A program made the position numbers and the translations under genes. A stretch of DNA of 64,000 nucleotides from Pyronema omphalodes (Eukaryota > Ascomycota > Pezizomycetes > Pezizales > Pyronemataceae). The first letter of the stretch is position 1. Each line of letters starts with the position of its first letter. The notes under the pieces are model-generated. The model had not been told where the DNA came from. It made no database searches and was given only the letters and a program-made list of their open reading frames with translations. Shown here piece by piece: positions 54,601 to 64,000 of the stretch. Location of the stretch: NCBI GenBank assembly GCA_024516155.1, contig JAJJXM010000003.1, forward strand, positions 186,001-250,000, written 5' to 3'.

Positions 54601-55082
54601 GCTGTGAAATTTGTCTCCGGACCAACCCCTTTTCGAAGTACCGGGAGTCAGTGCGAAAACGTGACCCCTGTTATTCAAGCCGCAGTTGTCCTCGTCAATG
54701 TTCTTGTTATTCCGCTCGATCTTAATTCCGCAGCAACTATGCAAATCACCCAGGAACCGTGGAGCCGTCATCGGCGTACACCCGTTCACAGATTGGGTCC
54801 CAGCTGAAGCCTAAGAGCTTGCATACCGACGATCTTTCACTTCTTTGAGGCTCAGAGGCCTAAGACAGCCAACAACTCGGCACAAAATTAGCAACAGCAA
54901 TCTATCTGGCTGAATGTAGCATTGGATATTGGCCTCATCGTGGCGACCGCGATCCTGTTTTTTTCATGCTTACCAGGCAATGTTGTCTAGGATGCTGGAT
55001 GGTCTGCAGGCTGCAGTCTTTCCACTCGAATCAATATCAGTTAAGGCCAGCAGATAATATAGCTTGAGGAGAGAGGGAATTT

Positions 55083-55090
55083 TATATAAA
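55083..55090 (+). promoter_or_regulatory. TATA box of the hydrophobin-like gene
   Basis: tatataaa lies about 145 bp before the start codon and is followed by a T/C-rich leader, typical of a strongly expressed small secreted-protein gene. Confidence 0.6.
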
Positions 55091-55233
55091 CCACCACGAT
55101 ACCCGTCTTTTTTTTTCTCCTCATCAGCTTCAGTTCGAACAATCAACAGCCTACTTCCTTCTCACAAACAATAATCTCTATCTTTAAAGCACTTTCGCTA
55201 CCAATTCATCTTATCCTTCACTCTACTTTCAAA

Positions 55234-55675
55234 ATGCAGTTCTCCACCGCCATCATTGCTCTCTTCGTCGCCTCCGCTGTTGCCGTTCCCACCGGCGGCG
55301 ACAGAAACACCTGTAACTTCGAGCAGGATAATGAAGTCAAGCAAGGAAACTTTGTGTGCTGCACCGGAGCCAAGAGCCTTAAGGCTGCTCCTGGCACCGC
55401 CCAGTCTAACAAAGGACTCATCAATCTCCTCAACCTCAACGCTGGAATTGAGGATGTTGCTTCTCAGCTCACTTGTGTTATCGGACGTAAGATTTTAATC
55501 CTTTCTCATTGAAACTTTCATAGCACTAACAAAATCATTAGTCTGTGGCCTTCAAGCTTTGAACAACGTTGGTAACGACCAAATCTGCTGCCAGAACACC
55601 CACAACTCTGGCCACCGTGGAGGATCATTCCTCGACCTCACTGTCATTGACAACTCTTGCGGAAGCATCTTGTAA
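55234..55675 (+). CDS. Hydrophobin-like secreted cysteine-rich protein
   Basis: Join 55234..55486 and 55542..55675; 128 aa. Signal peptide MQFSTAIIALFVASAVAVPT. Eight cysteines fall in the hydrophobin order C, CC, C, C, CC, C: Cys27, 42-43, 81, 86, 100-101, 124. The spacings (14, 37, 4, 13, 22) do not fit textbook class I or II limits well: the C1 gap is long and the C4-C5 gap is very short. The long second gap and hydrophobic C-terminal loop point more to a class I-like or atypical hydrophobin. Role by family: self-assembling amphipathic coat on aerial hyphae or spores. Alternative: another eight-Cys small secreted protein. Confidence 0.75.
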
Positions 55676-57002
55676 ACGATTCATTCTTAACATATGGAGG
55701 ATGTACGGATACCGCATTTTGGGGGATGTTTTGGGGCGAGTTGGTTAAATGGATCGGGGAGGACGATTGATATGGCTATATTTTCACTTCTGTATTGGAC
55801 AATGATTAATTTGGGGAAGGGGCTTGTTTATAATCACAAGATGGAGTATAATTACGATAATGTCACTCTTTCTTTATAAAATATTTGCAGTCTCGTGAAA
55901 ATTCGAATAAAAAGTGAAGTAACTATTATGCAATCTCACTCAAAGATTAATCCGTTCTCCCACATGGCTCCTAATCCTCTCAATGACAGTTTTGGTCCGC
56001 GAAAACTCCAAGTCGAGAGCCTTTCGGGTACGAGTGAGTACGGGTGCAAATTTAGATGGTCATTATAAGAAAGGATCACATGACCCATTTGTTTAACGAC
56101 TCCATCTAAGTTTTTAAATGTAAGTATCACAAAGTGTTTTCATCTCTCAAGGTGACTTTGTCCTTCTCAAGTACTAGGGAGCGATGGCAATTATCGAGTT
56201 TGCATCATGCTAAAAATCGTTCATTCACGCCTTCTCGAGTAACATGAATTTTCAAACCACGATCAACAGCTTTTTCTCGATCATACGAGACCGAAAGAAA
56301 TATTAGCTGTTGCCTAATAGGGGCGACTATGTCTCTAATCGCTGTTTATTGCTAATAATGCCCAGATTTCTCTTCGACATTGAACTGAAGTCTGAAATGG
56401 CCAATCAGATCTTATCTTCTCATCATATTGCCGGCCATGTATGAACATACGTGCATTTACTTTATAATTTGTCAATTCCTAGGTCATTAGTACTTCTCTC
56501 ATATGTCATTTCAGCCCACTCTTTAACCATCCTACCCAAAATTCAATCTAAAATAGACCTTTATTCACATATCAGTCGCTTGGAGTTGTTTAGGAAATAA
56601 CTTTGATTTGATGTAGAGTATCCCACAACATAGTTACTTCGGCTGAATTACTAATCACTAGCCATCACTCGAGTGCGGCACATACTTGACAGTAAATTCT
56701 TAAAGAAGAAACAGGTATTCCTACTTTATACTGGAAAGAAATACACTAGAAAAATAATAAGAAGTCTTTCGGTTTAAGGAAGCCTAAAGCTTACTTGATT
56801 AACAGCGACAGTATTAAGTTTTCCATCGTATGAAATAAGTTAGACAGACAAGGTATTCATGTACACATTGAAAAAAAAGGAATAAAGGATTATGGTAAGA
56901 AGTAGAAGTATAAAAAGTCTATTCGGCAGTGCTGAACAAATACTCTTTGTAAGTTGATTCATACTCAATTGTCTTATCGTGGATTCCCTATTGAAATTGC
57001 AC
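55676..57002. other. Intergenic, no gene seen
   Basis: AT-rich 3' flanks of convergent genes; nothing recognised. Confidence 0.5.
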
Positions 57003-58434
57003 TCATAATCCAGGAATCAATGGATCAGTATCATTCATAAACCATCGCCGAACATCATTCCAAAATCTATGACGCAATCCATCATTCGCCATATAGTACA
57101 AGGTTATATCGCCGCCATCAATTGTTGTTGCAATCTTTGTACCATCGACAGGATCTTTGACAGTGTTGGAGAGCTGAAAGTCAAACCAGTGACTGGTGTT
57201 GTCAACCCAATTCTGATCGACAAAAGTTTTGGCCAGAGATTGGTAAATGACATGCTGCTGTGCGTCTGCACCCTCCAATCGTACGGCAGAAATTGCGGTA
57301 CCATCCTTGGCCTTTTGCGGCAGTGCACTTGATTTGGAAGATTCGAAAGATGTGGCTATTAATATTAGCTAAGAAAACTCAAAAAGTGTTTGGCAGCGAC
57401 TTGCTTGCAAACCAGGTTATATTGTCGTCACTTGGCCAAGCCATTTCCGCAATTGAATAGTCGTCATGTTGGAAATAAAATCGGATTTGACTTCTTAAAA
57501 AGTTTATGGCGGAGAGACCAGATCCAAGTTTGGCTGAAGGTAGAGAGTCGGATTGGAGGGGTGACCATTCATTGCTCGTTCCCCCAATATCGTAGCTGGC
57601 CTCTCGAAGTGAGTTGTTTTTCAACTGGTAGTACAGTCGGATCTGGTTGTTGGCAATGAAGAGACAGGCTGCAAGTTGAGAGACACCGGATGTTATGATT
57701 GCCAAAGATGCGAGGGATCCATCAGACCACGTGCCATTAGAATATGCGTACTCCTGAATAATGTTGAGGGAGGAAAGATAAAATAGACGGATCTATTTAA
57801 CATAACCAGTTAGATGCCCATTGTCTTTTGATGGAAAAAGATACACGAACCTCATCACCGCTACTCCATTCAACGGCTGCTAATGATGTGCCATTCTTAG
57901 CAGGTACGCTGGGCCTGATAAATTCTTCGCTTTTTGTGCTCAATGTCGAAAGAACGAGGTCGCCGGAGTCTGTCTGAAAGAATACCTTACCACTCGCAAC
58001 TGCAGCAAGTGGTGCATCTGAAGGTATTGGTATTCTAGCCGGTAATTTGCTCGTTTTACTTTTTCTGTGTTAATTTTCACTTCTCCATTATTAGAATGTA
58101 AAACTAACCTCGTTGATTCATTAACATTGCGAATTGCTATTCTGTTTATTGCTGACAGATCACGTTTTTTCTGTGTCACCACAACCGGAGATATAATCAA
58201 CGCGGCAAGTATCAACACAGCCAAAATCAATATCGGTACTCCTATCCTGTCCAGTTTTGTGCGTAGCCAACTCTTTGGCACTGGCGGATCTATGACCTGC
58301 AGTTCATAAACTATGGGATTCTGCATTGTTGCTTCTGGACTGGTTCCGTACGGGACCTCGAGATTTGAATAGGGTTGGACATCGTGACGCGGCGTTGCTA
58401 CCTCAAGCCCAGGCTGATGTATAGCGTTTTCCAT
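57003..58434 (-). CDS. Membrane-anchored fucose-lectin-like beta-propeller protein
   Basis: Join (minus) 58434..58109, 58064..57851, 57792..57413, 57327..57003; about 414 aa. A cytosolic N-terminus of about 62 residues is followed by one hydrophobic segment (IGVPILILAVLILAALIISP) and a basic stop (QKKRD), so type II topology is likely. The ectodomain has repeated propeller-like units: SDAPLAAVASGKVFFQTDSG, NGTSLAAVEWSSGDEIRLFY, VSQLAACLFIANNQIRLYYQ, SGLSAINFLRSQIRFYFQ and DGTAISAVRLEG, each ending in a strand like IRLYY. This is the pattern of fungal fucose-specific lectin (AAL-like) proteins. The last intron is uncertain: I chose donor gtttgc at 57412 and acceptor aatcaag at 57328 to keep frame; the frame is otherwise broken there. 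Confidence 0.72.
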
Positions 58435-59762
58435 TGATGAATAGTGGGTGTTGAAGTTGAGAAAGCTCTAAAGGAGGAAAATTTCCCCGGTATTGTATCT
58501 TGTATATTCCCTCCGATAAGTAAAAGCTCCATAATGTCCGGCAGAAATCAATCCCAAGGCATCCAAAACATAATATCCTGGTTACGTAAAAAGCAGTAAA
58601 GAGTGTCATTTTACCGATTATTTTCGTCCTCGCAGCACGTAAGCCGAGATGTTTGTGTCCAATCACTCACGCACGGATATTGTTTCCTGGCTTTTTTAGG
58701 AAGGAATTCATTGAAGATTTACTGATAATCCATGTTATCCCAAGAGTAACAGACCAGTATAACTTTATCGCGTAAGTCAAAGTTGTCATAACTCTAAAAC
58801 GAACAATGATGAATCTAGGGATAAATCGTCAACCGATAGTTGATTTGTAAAGCTACAATGGTTGATATACGACAATTCACACAAGGGTGAAAATGAGTAA
58901 TCTACAAACCGGCCCGTATTCTGTTAACTTCTCGCTACGCATGGACATAGCCCTTACTGTGGATAGCGAGTTTGCCTAGAGAAGAGATAGTTCTTTCTGA
59001 TGGACATCGTGATCATCATAGTGCTAACCTTAAATAGCATTTTATCGGGATCACCATTCTGTCATGGAAGGTCAACAGACAAGCTAAATAAAGATGATCT
59101 CGGTATTTAATCCCCCGATGCTTCCTGATGGATAAGTAATCGTGTGCAAAGCGACACAAAAGCGGAGAAAAGCAGACTGCGAACGAAAAGGCGAAGGAAT
59201 GATAGGGTTCCAACCGCGTGATAGACCTTTAGAAATCTGGTAGGAGTTACCTGGTACCGCCCCTGCTTGGAAGTGAGCGAAGCCCAGATCCGTCAACCTT
59301 CGAACGCCGCAAGAAGCTTCATGGCCACGACCTTACTCTGGGAGCCCGATCGAGTATCAGATATAAGCATCAATACCACAATTTTGCCATTTTAGATTAC
59401 TAAATCTTTAGCAAGCTAATAGCTTAACGAGAATTTTGAGGATTTCAAGCTCTGTTTAGAGACTTCATACAAAGCATAATGTATCACTCGCTTTCCCGCA
59501 CTTTGATCCTTGGTTGATAAAATTTGCGCGGCAATCCCAAAACATCAAAGTAGAGGTGGAACACGAATCATGGAAGAAGCAAAACATCGTAAGCAAGACC
59601 CATAAACCTTCTATTCCTCTAAAAATTTATGTAACTCCATCCTCCACCCCCCACGTCCGGAACGTCCTTTCTCTTCTAAACCAAACCCAAAAACTCCACA
59701 TCACAGTCCATTTCAAAATCAAACCCCGAAACTCCTTTTTGTCTATCCTCTCAATGATTCAA
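58435..59762. other. Intergenic, no gene seen
   Basis: Upstream of the lectin-like gene and 3' of the SET gene. No repeat or RNA recognised. Confidence 0.5.
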
Positions 59763-61508
59763 TTAAATCTTGACCCCCTTCATCCGCTCTTCTAAATCCT
59801 CCCTCACGCATCTCTTACACATACATGCCCCTCCAAGGCACCCCATCATCCACTCTCTTCTCTCCTTTACAGGCATTCTGTTGTCACAATAACAGCTGTT
59901 GAGCTCCACTCCCTTCTTCATGTCCTTTACTGCCCAAAACTCCATGATACCTCCACATTCCCATTTCACGGTGGGCTCGCAATCGTGATTGACCATAGAG
60001 TACAACGTGTGTGCTGCTGCCGCTTCTGTCTTGCCCTCGCTATTCAGACGTCCACTAGCTACTCCTCTAAACTTTGCGATAAGCGTATTGACAACCCAGG
60101 TATCCCACCAGGCCAGCGTTGCATCAGTATCTAACTTCATATGCTTTCCAGAAAATACATCGACTCCGAGCGCCTCTAGAATCGTAACAGCCCCCCGGAC
60201 ATTCTCTTCATATCCCCATCCAATTCTAAGATCTCCTTCCTCTACAGGTGGAACACCATACAAGTACTTTGTCTCAGCCAACTCAAGAGGATGAGTGTTC
60301 TGCACAATAGCCATTGCAAAAGCCTTCATCAGAAGAAGGGCGTAGACCGCACCTCCAGGCTGGGATCCAGTAGTTAAAGAAGATGAAGACTTCTCAGTTG
60401 ACATAGCAGCACGATGAATTGGTGCTGTGGGCCTCGAGCAAACTGCCGGATGATACCGCTTCATGGCTTCTTCCTTGCATCTTGACGAGCACCAGACAGG
60501 AACGGCAGTTTCGATACCTTCAGCCTCGGCGTCTTCACACAACTCGCAAGTAAAAGTCTCCTTTGAGAACTTCTCGGCAGCGGCTGCTGCTGCAGCGTTT
60601 GCGATACGGTCGGCCTTATTCAAGGAAGGGCGAGTGGCCCGGGCCTCGGCCTTGTAGCGCTGTCCACAATATTCACAAAGTCCACCGTTGGCAGAGTCGG
60701 TGACAACGGTTAAGGCACTCTCTTCTCGGAGACACTGTTCCCCAATGGCGATATCCTTGGTTGCAAACACACCGAGGTGCTTTGTAGTTCCTCTGTCCTC
60801 TGCGTCCTCTCCGAGCAAGGGTAGCTCAACAACACAGACCTCGATGGAATCGGACGAAGCTGGAACGATCTTGGTGTTCAAGTATTCGAGGGTCTCCTTA
60901 GCGAACCGATCAGGCTCGTGGTGGTTCCAGGGGTACACGAATCGACGGGCCTTGCCGGTGGATTCGATTGGTAGAGCAGCGAGGGCAGCAAGCTCGGTGG
61001 ATTCGGGGAAGCGAGAGAGACCGGTCTTTGCGTATTGTACGGATTCAGCGTGGCATCCTGCAGCCCGGAGAGCGTTGGAGAGGGTGGTAATTGCGGATTC
61101 TTCGGTAAAGGAGAGGATATCAGAGGTGCGGAGGAAGGACCAGGCATGGGTTGCAGCAAGGAACTCTTCGGCATCAATGCGTTCTTCGTCGTCTTCATCC
61201 TCCTCCTCGTCCTCATCCCCATCCTCATCGTCCTCGTCCTTATCGTCTTCGTTCTCTTCAGTCTCATCCTCTGCTTCCCCTTCCTCATCATCACTTTCAC
61301 CCTCTCCCTCCTCCTCCTCAAGCTCCCCAGAATCAAGGTAGTCCCTCACATAATCCGCCAACAACACAGCCCTGTAAGCATCACCACACGCCAAGTCTGG
61401 GAACTCAAGTCTTAGATATTCCTCGGCGCGCTCCAAGTATAAATCCGGGTTATACGCATTATTGTCAGTTGCGAGCTGCGCAGTCAATTCCTCGAGACGA
61501 GTCGTCAT
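59763..61508 (-). CDS. SET-domain (SMYD-like) protein with acidic insert
   Basis: Single exon, 581 aa, start at 61508. The N-terminal helical, TPR-like region (YLERAEEYLRLEFPDLACGD) is interrupted by an acidic run of about 50 residues (about 62-112). The SET domain begins near LGVFATKDIAIGEQ, is split by a Cys-rich insert (CEYCGQRYK, FTCELCEDAE, VWCSSRCKEEA) in the place where SMYD proteins carry a MYND finger, and resumes with SMVNHDCEPTVKWE (the NHxC motif of the SAM/substrate site). The end has ELNSCYCDNRMPVKERREWM and CMCKRC, a post-SET cysteine cluster. Predicted protein lysine methyltransferase; substrate unknown. In the SET core, ELNSCYC stands where the family usually has E(I/L)xxxY. 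Confidence 0.87.
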   Translation of the reverse strand: MTTRLEELTAQLATDNNAYNPDLYLERAEEYLRLEFPDLACGDAYRAVLLADYVRDYLDSGELEEEEGEGESDDEEGEAEDETEENEDDKDEDDEDGDEDEEEDEDDEERIDAEEFLAATHAWSFLRTSDILSFTEESAITTLSNALRAAGCHAESVQYAKTGLSRFPESTELAALAALPIESTGKARRFVYPWNHHEPDRFAKETLEYLNTKIVPASSDSIEVCVVELPLLGEDAEDRGTTKHLGVFATKDIAIGEQCLREESALTVVTDSANGGLCEYCGQRYKAEARATRPSLNKADRIANAAAAAAAEKFSKETFTCELCEDAEAEGIETAVPVWCSSRCKEEAMKRYHPAVCSRPTAPIHRAAMSTEKSSSSLTTGSQPGGAVYALLLMKAFAMAIVQNTHPLELAETKYLYGVPPVEEGDLRIGWGYEENVRGAVTILEALGVDVFSGKHMKLDTDATLAWWDTWVVNTLIAKFRGVASGRLNSEGKTEAAAAHTLYSMVNHDCEPTVKWECGGIMEFWAVKDMKKGVELNSCYCDNRMPVKERREWMMGCLGGACMCKRCVREDLEERMKGVKI

Positions 61509-62125
61509 GGTTGATTTTGCTGTGCTGTTTAGAACGGGTGGGGCGCCAGATCGCGCGGGGTTACTGCTTGCTTGCTTGCTATCTGGTGGTGGTGGGGTAC
61601 CGTACCAGAAGGACGTGATTTTTTTTTGGCGCGGGGTTACTTTCTTAGAGCCTTACTCTACACAGGAACGTGATTTTTTTCGTCGCGGGGCAAAAAAGAA
61701 GACACGCTAGAGCATGTAGATACATAGCCTGTAGCACGGGACTCGGCAACGCTAATAATTTATCCAGATGCACCCTGCATCCACCCCCATCTTAAGACCG
61801 AAGGGACCGAACTTCGAAGCTCATCCATCCCGCACGTGGCGGCTCCGCGGACTGGAAAAACTACAGCTTTAGCCTTGAAATAGTAGCTTTTAGCACAGTC
61901 TCGGAGAATCCTCAGTTGTCCCCGTCAACTGGACAGCGTGGGACAGCGTGGGACAGTGGGACCCCGTTTTAGATTTTTTTTTTTATCACGATTAAAAAAA
62001 ACAGAAAAAAGATGGAGGGTGAGTTATGCGTTATTCTGCATGAAATGGTAAAAATACATAGTCAATCTACGGACATATGTGCGAATGTCATGACGACACA
62101 TCGGATAAATTTCAAACCGCGCATC

Positions 62126-62153
62126 AAAAAAAAAAAAAAAAAAAAAAAAAAAA
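62126..62153. repeat. A28 homopolymer
   Basis: Twenty-eight consecutive A on the plus strand. Confidence 0.9.
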
Positions 62154-62799
62154 CTGAGCTCGGTGGCGAATTGTCGACTTTCCTACTTGTCTTTAGTTAT
62201 GGAAATAAGCTCCCAAAGAACACCCTTGGAACACCCTTGGAACACCTGAGGGAAGGAAGAAAGGAAGGAAGGAAGGAATAAACGAAAGAAACATCTTTAG
62301 CTTGAAACAACACGGACAAATGTGCGGAATTGAAATATGCGAGATTTTACAGTCTGATAATACATAAAGAATTTGTATGTATTCAAGAAAGTTATAACCC
62401 ATATGTAATAATAAATGCTTTTCTTTTTCTCTCCTCGAAATTCATAATCAGGTCCATACCATAACCCCATACTGTAACCATACCCTAACCAAACCAGAAA
62501 CCAGAAACCAAAAATCATAACCAAAAACCATAAACCATAAACCAGAAACCGTAACCAAAAACCGTAAACCAGAAAAAACCCGCTAAATACTTTAAATAAA
62601 TAAAAAAAAACTCCTGAAAAAGAAAAGAAAAGAGCTTTGAGTGGCGACTTTTTCCCTTGGAGTCTTGTCTTCGACGTTGCTCCCTATACCGAAATCCCCA
62701 TACCGCAATCCCCAGGCCCCAGTACAACAGGAGTCTCATCATTCCTCCGGGTCCTATCATTTCCCCTTATTCCCGAAAAACTGCACCTTCAACGCCTAT

Positions 62800-62912
62800 C
62801 TATATCCCCTTCCCCTCCCCCATATCCCCCATCACCATATCCCCCCTCCCCTCCCCTCCCCCCTCATACTCCCCCTCATATCCCCCATCACCATATCCCC
62901 ATATCCCCCCCC
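62800..62912. repeat. C-rich ccccatatcccc low-complexity tract
   Basis: Imperfect repeats of catatccccc/catcaccatatcccc words in all three frames. Confidence 0.75.
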
Positions 62913-63187
62913 CGCCCTAAATCAAAGACAAAGAACACCTCTGTCTAACAATCACCTCATCCTGAAACCTCATAACACCAAAGGATCCAAAACTATTCCT
63001 GATCGCATTTAATCTTGCCAGTGTCCTGGCTCTCTGCTGGATCGTGTAGGCGTCTGGTTCGCGTTTTTTCCTGTTTGTTGTTGGTTAGGTGTCTTCATAT
63101 GGAAGATATTTTGGTTGTGGGCTATGGCGGGAGGGGGGGAGAGGGGGGAGATGGGGGAAGAGGGATATAGGGGATAGAAGGGGGAAC

Positions 63188-64000
63188 TTACAATTCTCGT
63201 AATCTTCTCTCGGGGGAATTACACCATTCGCACTATTTTGAAAAAAAAAAACAGAATGTCAATAATGATATCCAGAGCTTGGAATATATCCGAATAAATA
63301 AACTAGGGGGTAGATATGGATGTTTTGGGGGGGTTTTTTGGGGGAAAATAAAAAAAGAAGGTTAATCATAGTAACCGCTGTGGATTAGGCGTCCTGATAC
63401 TTCGCGGTAACAGAAACATAGATTCTGTGGGGTTTTTTGGAGTGTAAGAAAAGTTGAAAAATATGGAGGGCGGTGGGGGTGATGGAGGCTGGGGGGATGA
63501 AGGGGTATTGCAGGAATGGGGATCATGAGGGGAATTCGTGATGTGTTCTTAGGGGAAAAGTATACGCATTTTTGAAGAATGGAAAATTGATACTGACCCA
63601 GCTGTTATCTGCGCCCTCGTTGCTATGGAAATATTAGTATTGTATCAAGACCACCACCAGATAAACTGGCCAGATAAGGGTAAAGGGTAAAACTTACTGC
63701 TTGACACAATACTCTCCCTTGCAAGATTTGCAAACCCTGCTCGTTGACTTATTACACTCCCTACACATCTGTCCACACTCAAAGCAATCCAACTGCACCT
63801 TCGCAGTCTATATATCGTCAGTCAAAATCACCCACCATAGATATTTCCCAAGCACTCTGAAGAAATGCAAGTGAATAAGAAAAGGAGGCAAAGCGACAAC
63901 AACTTACCTTATTGTCGCCTCCCTCTTGAAGCTTTAAACAATCCTCACACCACCATTTCCCACAGCCCTCACACCAACGATTCTTGACACAACCCTCACA
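63188..64000 (-). CDS. C-terminal end of a cysteine-rich F-box-type protein (partial)
   Basis: Visible exons (minus): 64000..63908, 63807..63698, 63622..63598, 63232..63188, in phase; the 5' part lies beyond the window. Visible protein: CEGCVKNRWCEGCGKWWCED, then LDCFECGQMCRECNKST, RVCKSCKGEYCVKHNEG and WCEWCNSPERRLREL before the stop. At least 17 Cys in CxxC pairs indicate a zinc-binding module. I recognise CEGCGKWWCEDC and HNEG as the C-terminal signature of a Pezizomycotina F-box protein group. The F-box itself would be upstream and is not seen. Function: probable SCF ubiquitin-ligase adaptor (inferred). The 365-nt last intron is long for this window. Confidence 0.7.

Larger units (their letters stand above)
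47272..55233. other. Gene-poor stretch, about 8 kb
   Basis: I find no ORF with protein character and no splice-linked series of blocks. It contains two matched palindromes (about 50.0 and 51.1 kb), a hairpin at 51571, and a short diverged direct repeat (about 48513-48576 and 48823-48893). It may be degraded mobile DNA, but no transposase, reverse transcriptase or LTR is recognisable. Confidence 0.55.
61509..63187. other. Intergenic, low-complexity, no gene seen
   Basis: Contains A28 at about 62126-62153, a ggaa repeat near 62260, an aaccataaacc-type repeat at about 62490-62580, and C-rich ccccatatccccc words at about 62800-62910. Proline-rich ORFs there are compositional. Confidence 0.5.

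Noticed and set aside
60688..61341. Plus-strand ORF with a long Ser run opposite the SET gene
   Set aside because: The Ser run is the complement of the acidic GAG/GAT run of the SET protein.

Overview
This is a nuclear contig from a filamentous ascomycete (Pezizomycotina). Evidence: short GT-AG introns, mostly 50-85 nt; a pentafunctional ARO1; a TM-hairpin SMP/C2 (tricalbin-type) protein; a hydrophobin-like secreted protein; a TOS1-type wall protein; and a WGG-like F-box cysteine domain. Long, low-complexity intergenic spaces and atypical hydrophobin spacing would fit an early-diverging class (Pezizomycetes or Orbiliomycetes), but that placement is a guess. All exon joins were worked out by hand from splice consensus, reading phase and family similarity.

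Layout. 1-10.6 kb: BTN1/CLN3 (partial, -), MDV1-type WD40 mitochondrial fission adaptor (+), an unrecognised ORF (-) with a diverged partial duplicate beside it, mitochondrial ribosomal protein uS5m (-), and a divergently transcribed TRM2-type tRNA m5U methyltransferase (+) that looks able to make mitochondrial and nuclear forms. 11-17.5 kb: a small hydrophilic protein, an SMP/C2 ER-plasma-membrane tether, and a short FAR1-like DNA-binding-domain protein. 18.3-21.9 kb: a three-domain fusion of isochorismatase-like, AlkB dioxygenase and GST domains, in which the hydrolase has lost its catalytic Cys. 22-26.4 kb: a gene-free stretch with three different satellite arrays, then a long leader for a small Pezizomycotina-type protein. 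29-33.8 kb: ARO1, with a one-base frame disruption near its C-terminus and a Gcn4/CPC1-type site upstream. 35.4-47.3 kb: a Utp8-like nucleolar protein, a divergent metacaspase, a conserved fungal protein of unknown function, and a TOS1-family wall protein preceded by a 64-bp tandem repeat. 47.3-55.2 kb: an 8-kb gene-poor stretch with two copies of a perfect 22-23-bp-arm palindrome that covary. 55-64 kb: hydrophobin-like protein, membrane-anchored fucose-lectin-like propeller, SET-domain protein, and the 3' end of a cysteine-rich F-box-type gene.

The genes do not form a pathway cluster. Most are housekeeping genes. The accessory interest lies in the fusion protein, the divergent metacaspase, the two palindromes, and the secreted or wall genes around 45-58 kb.
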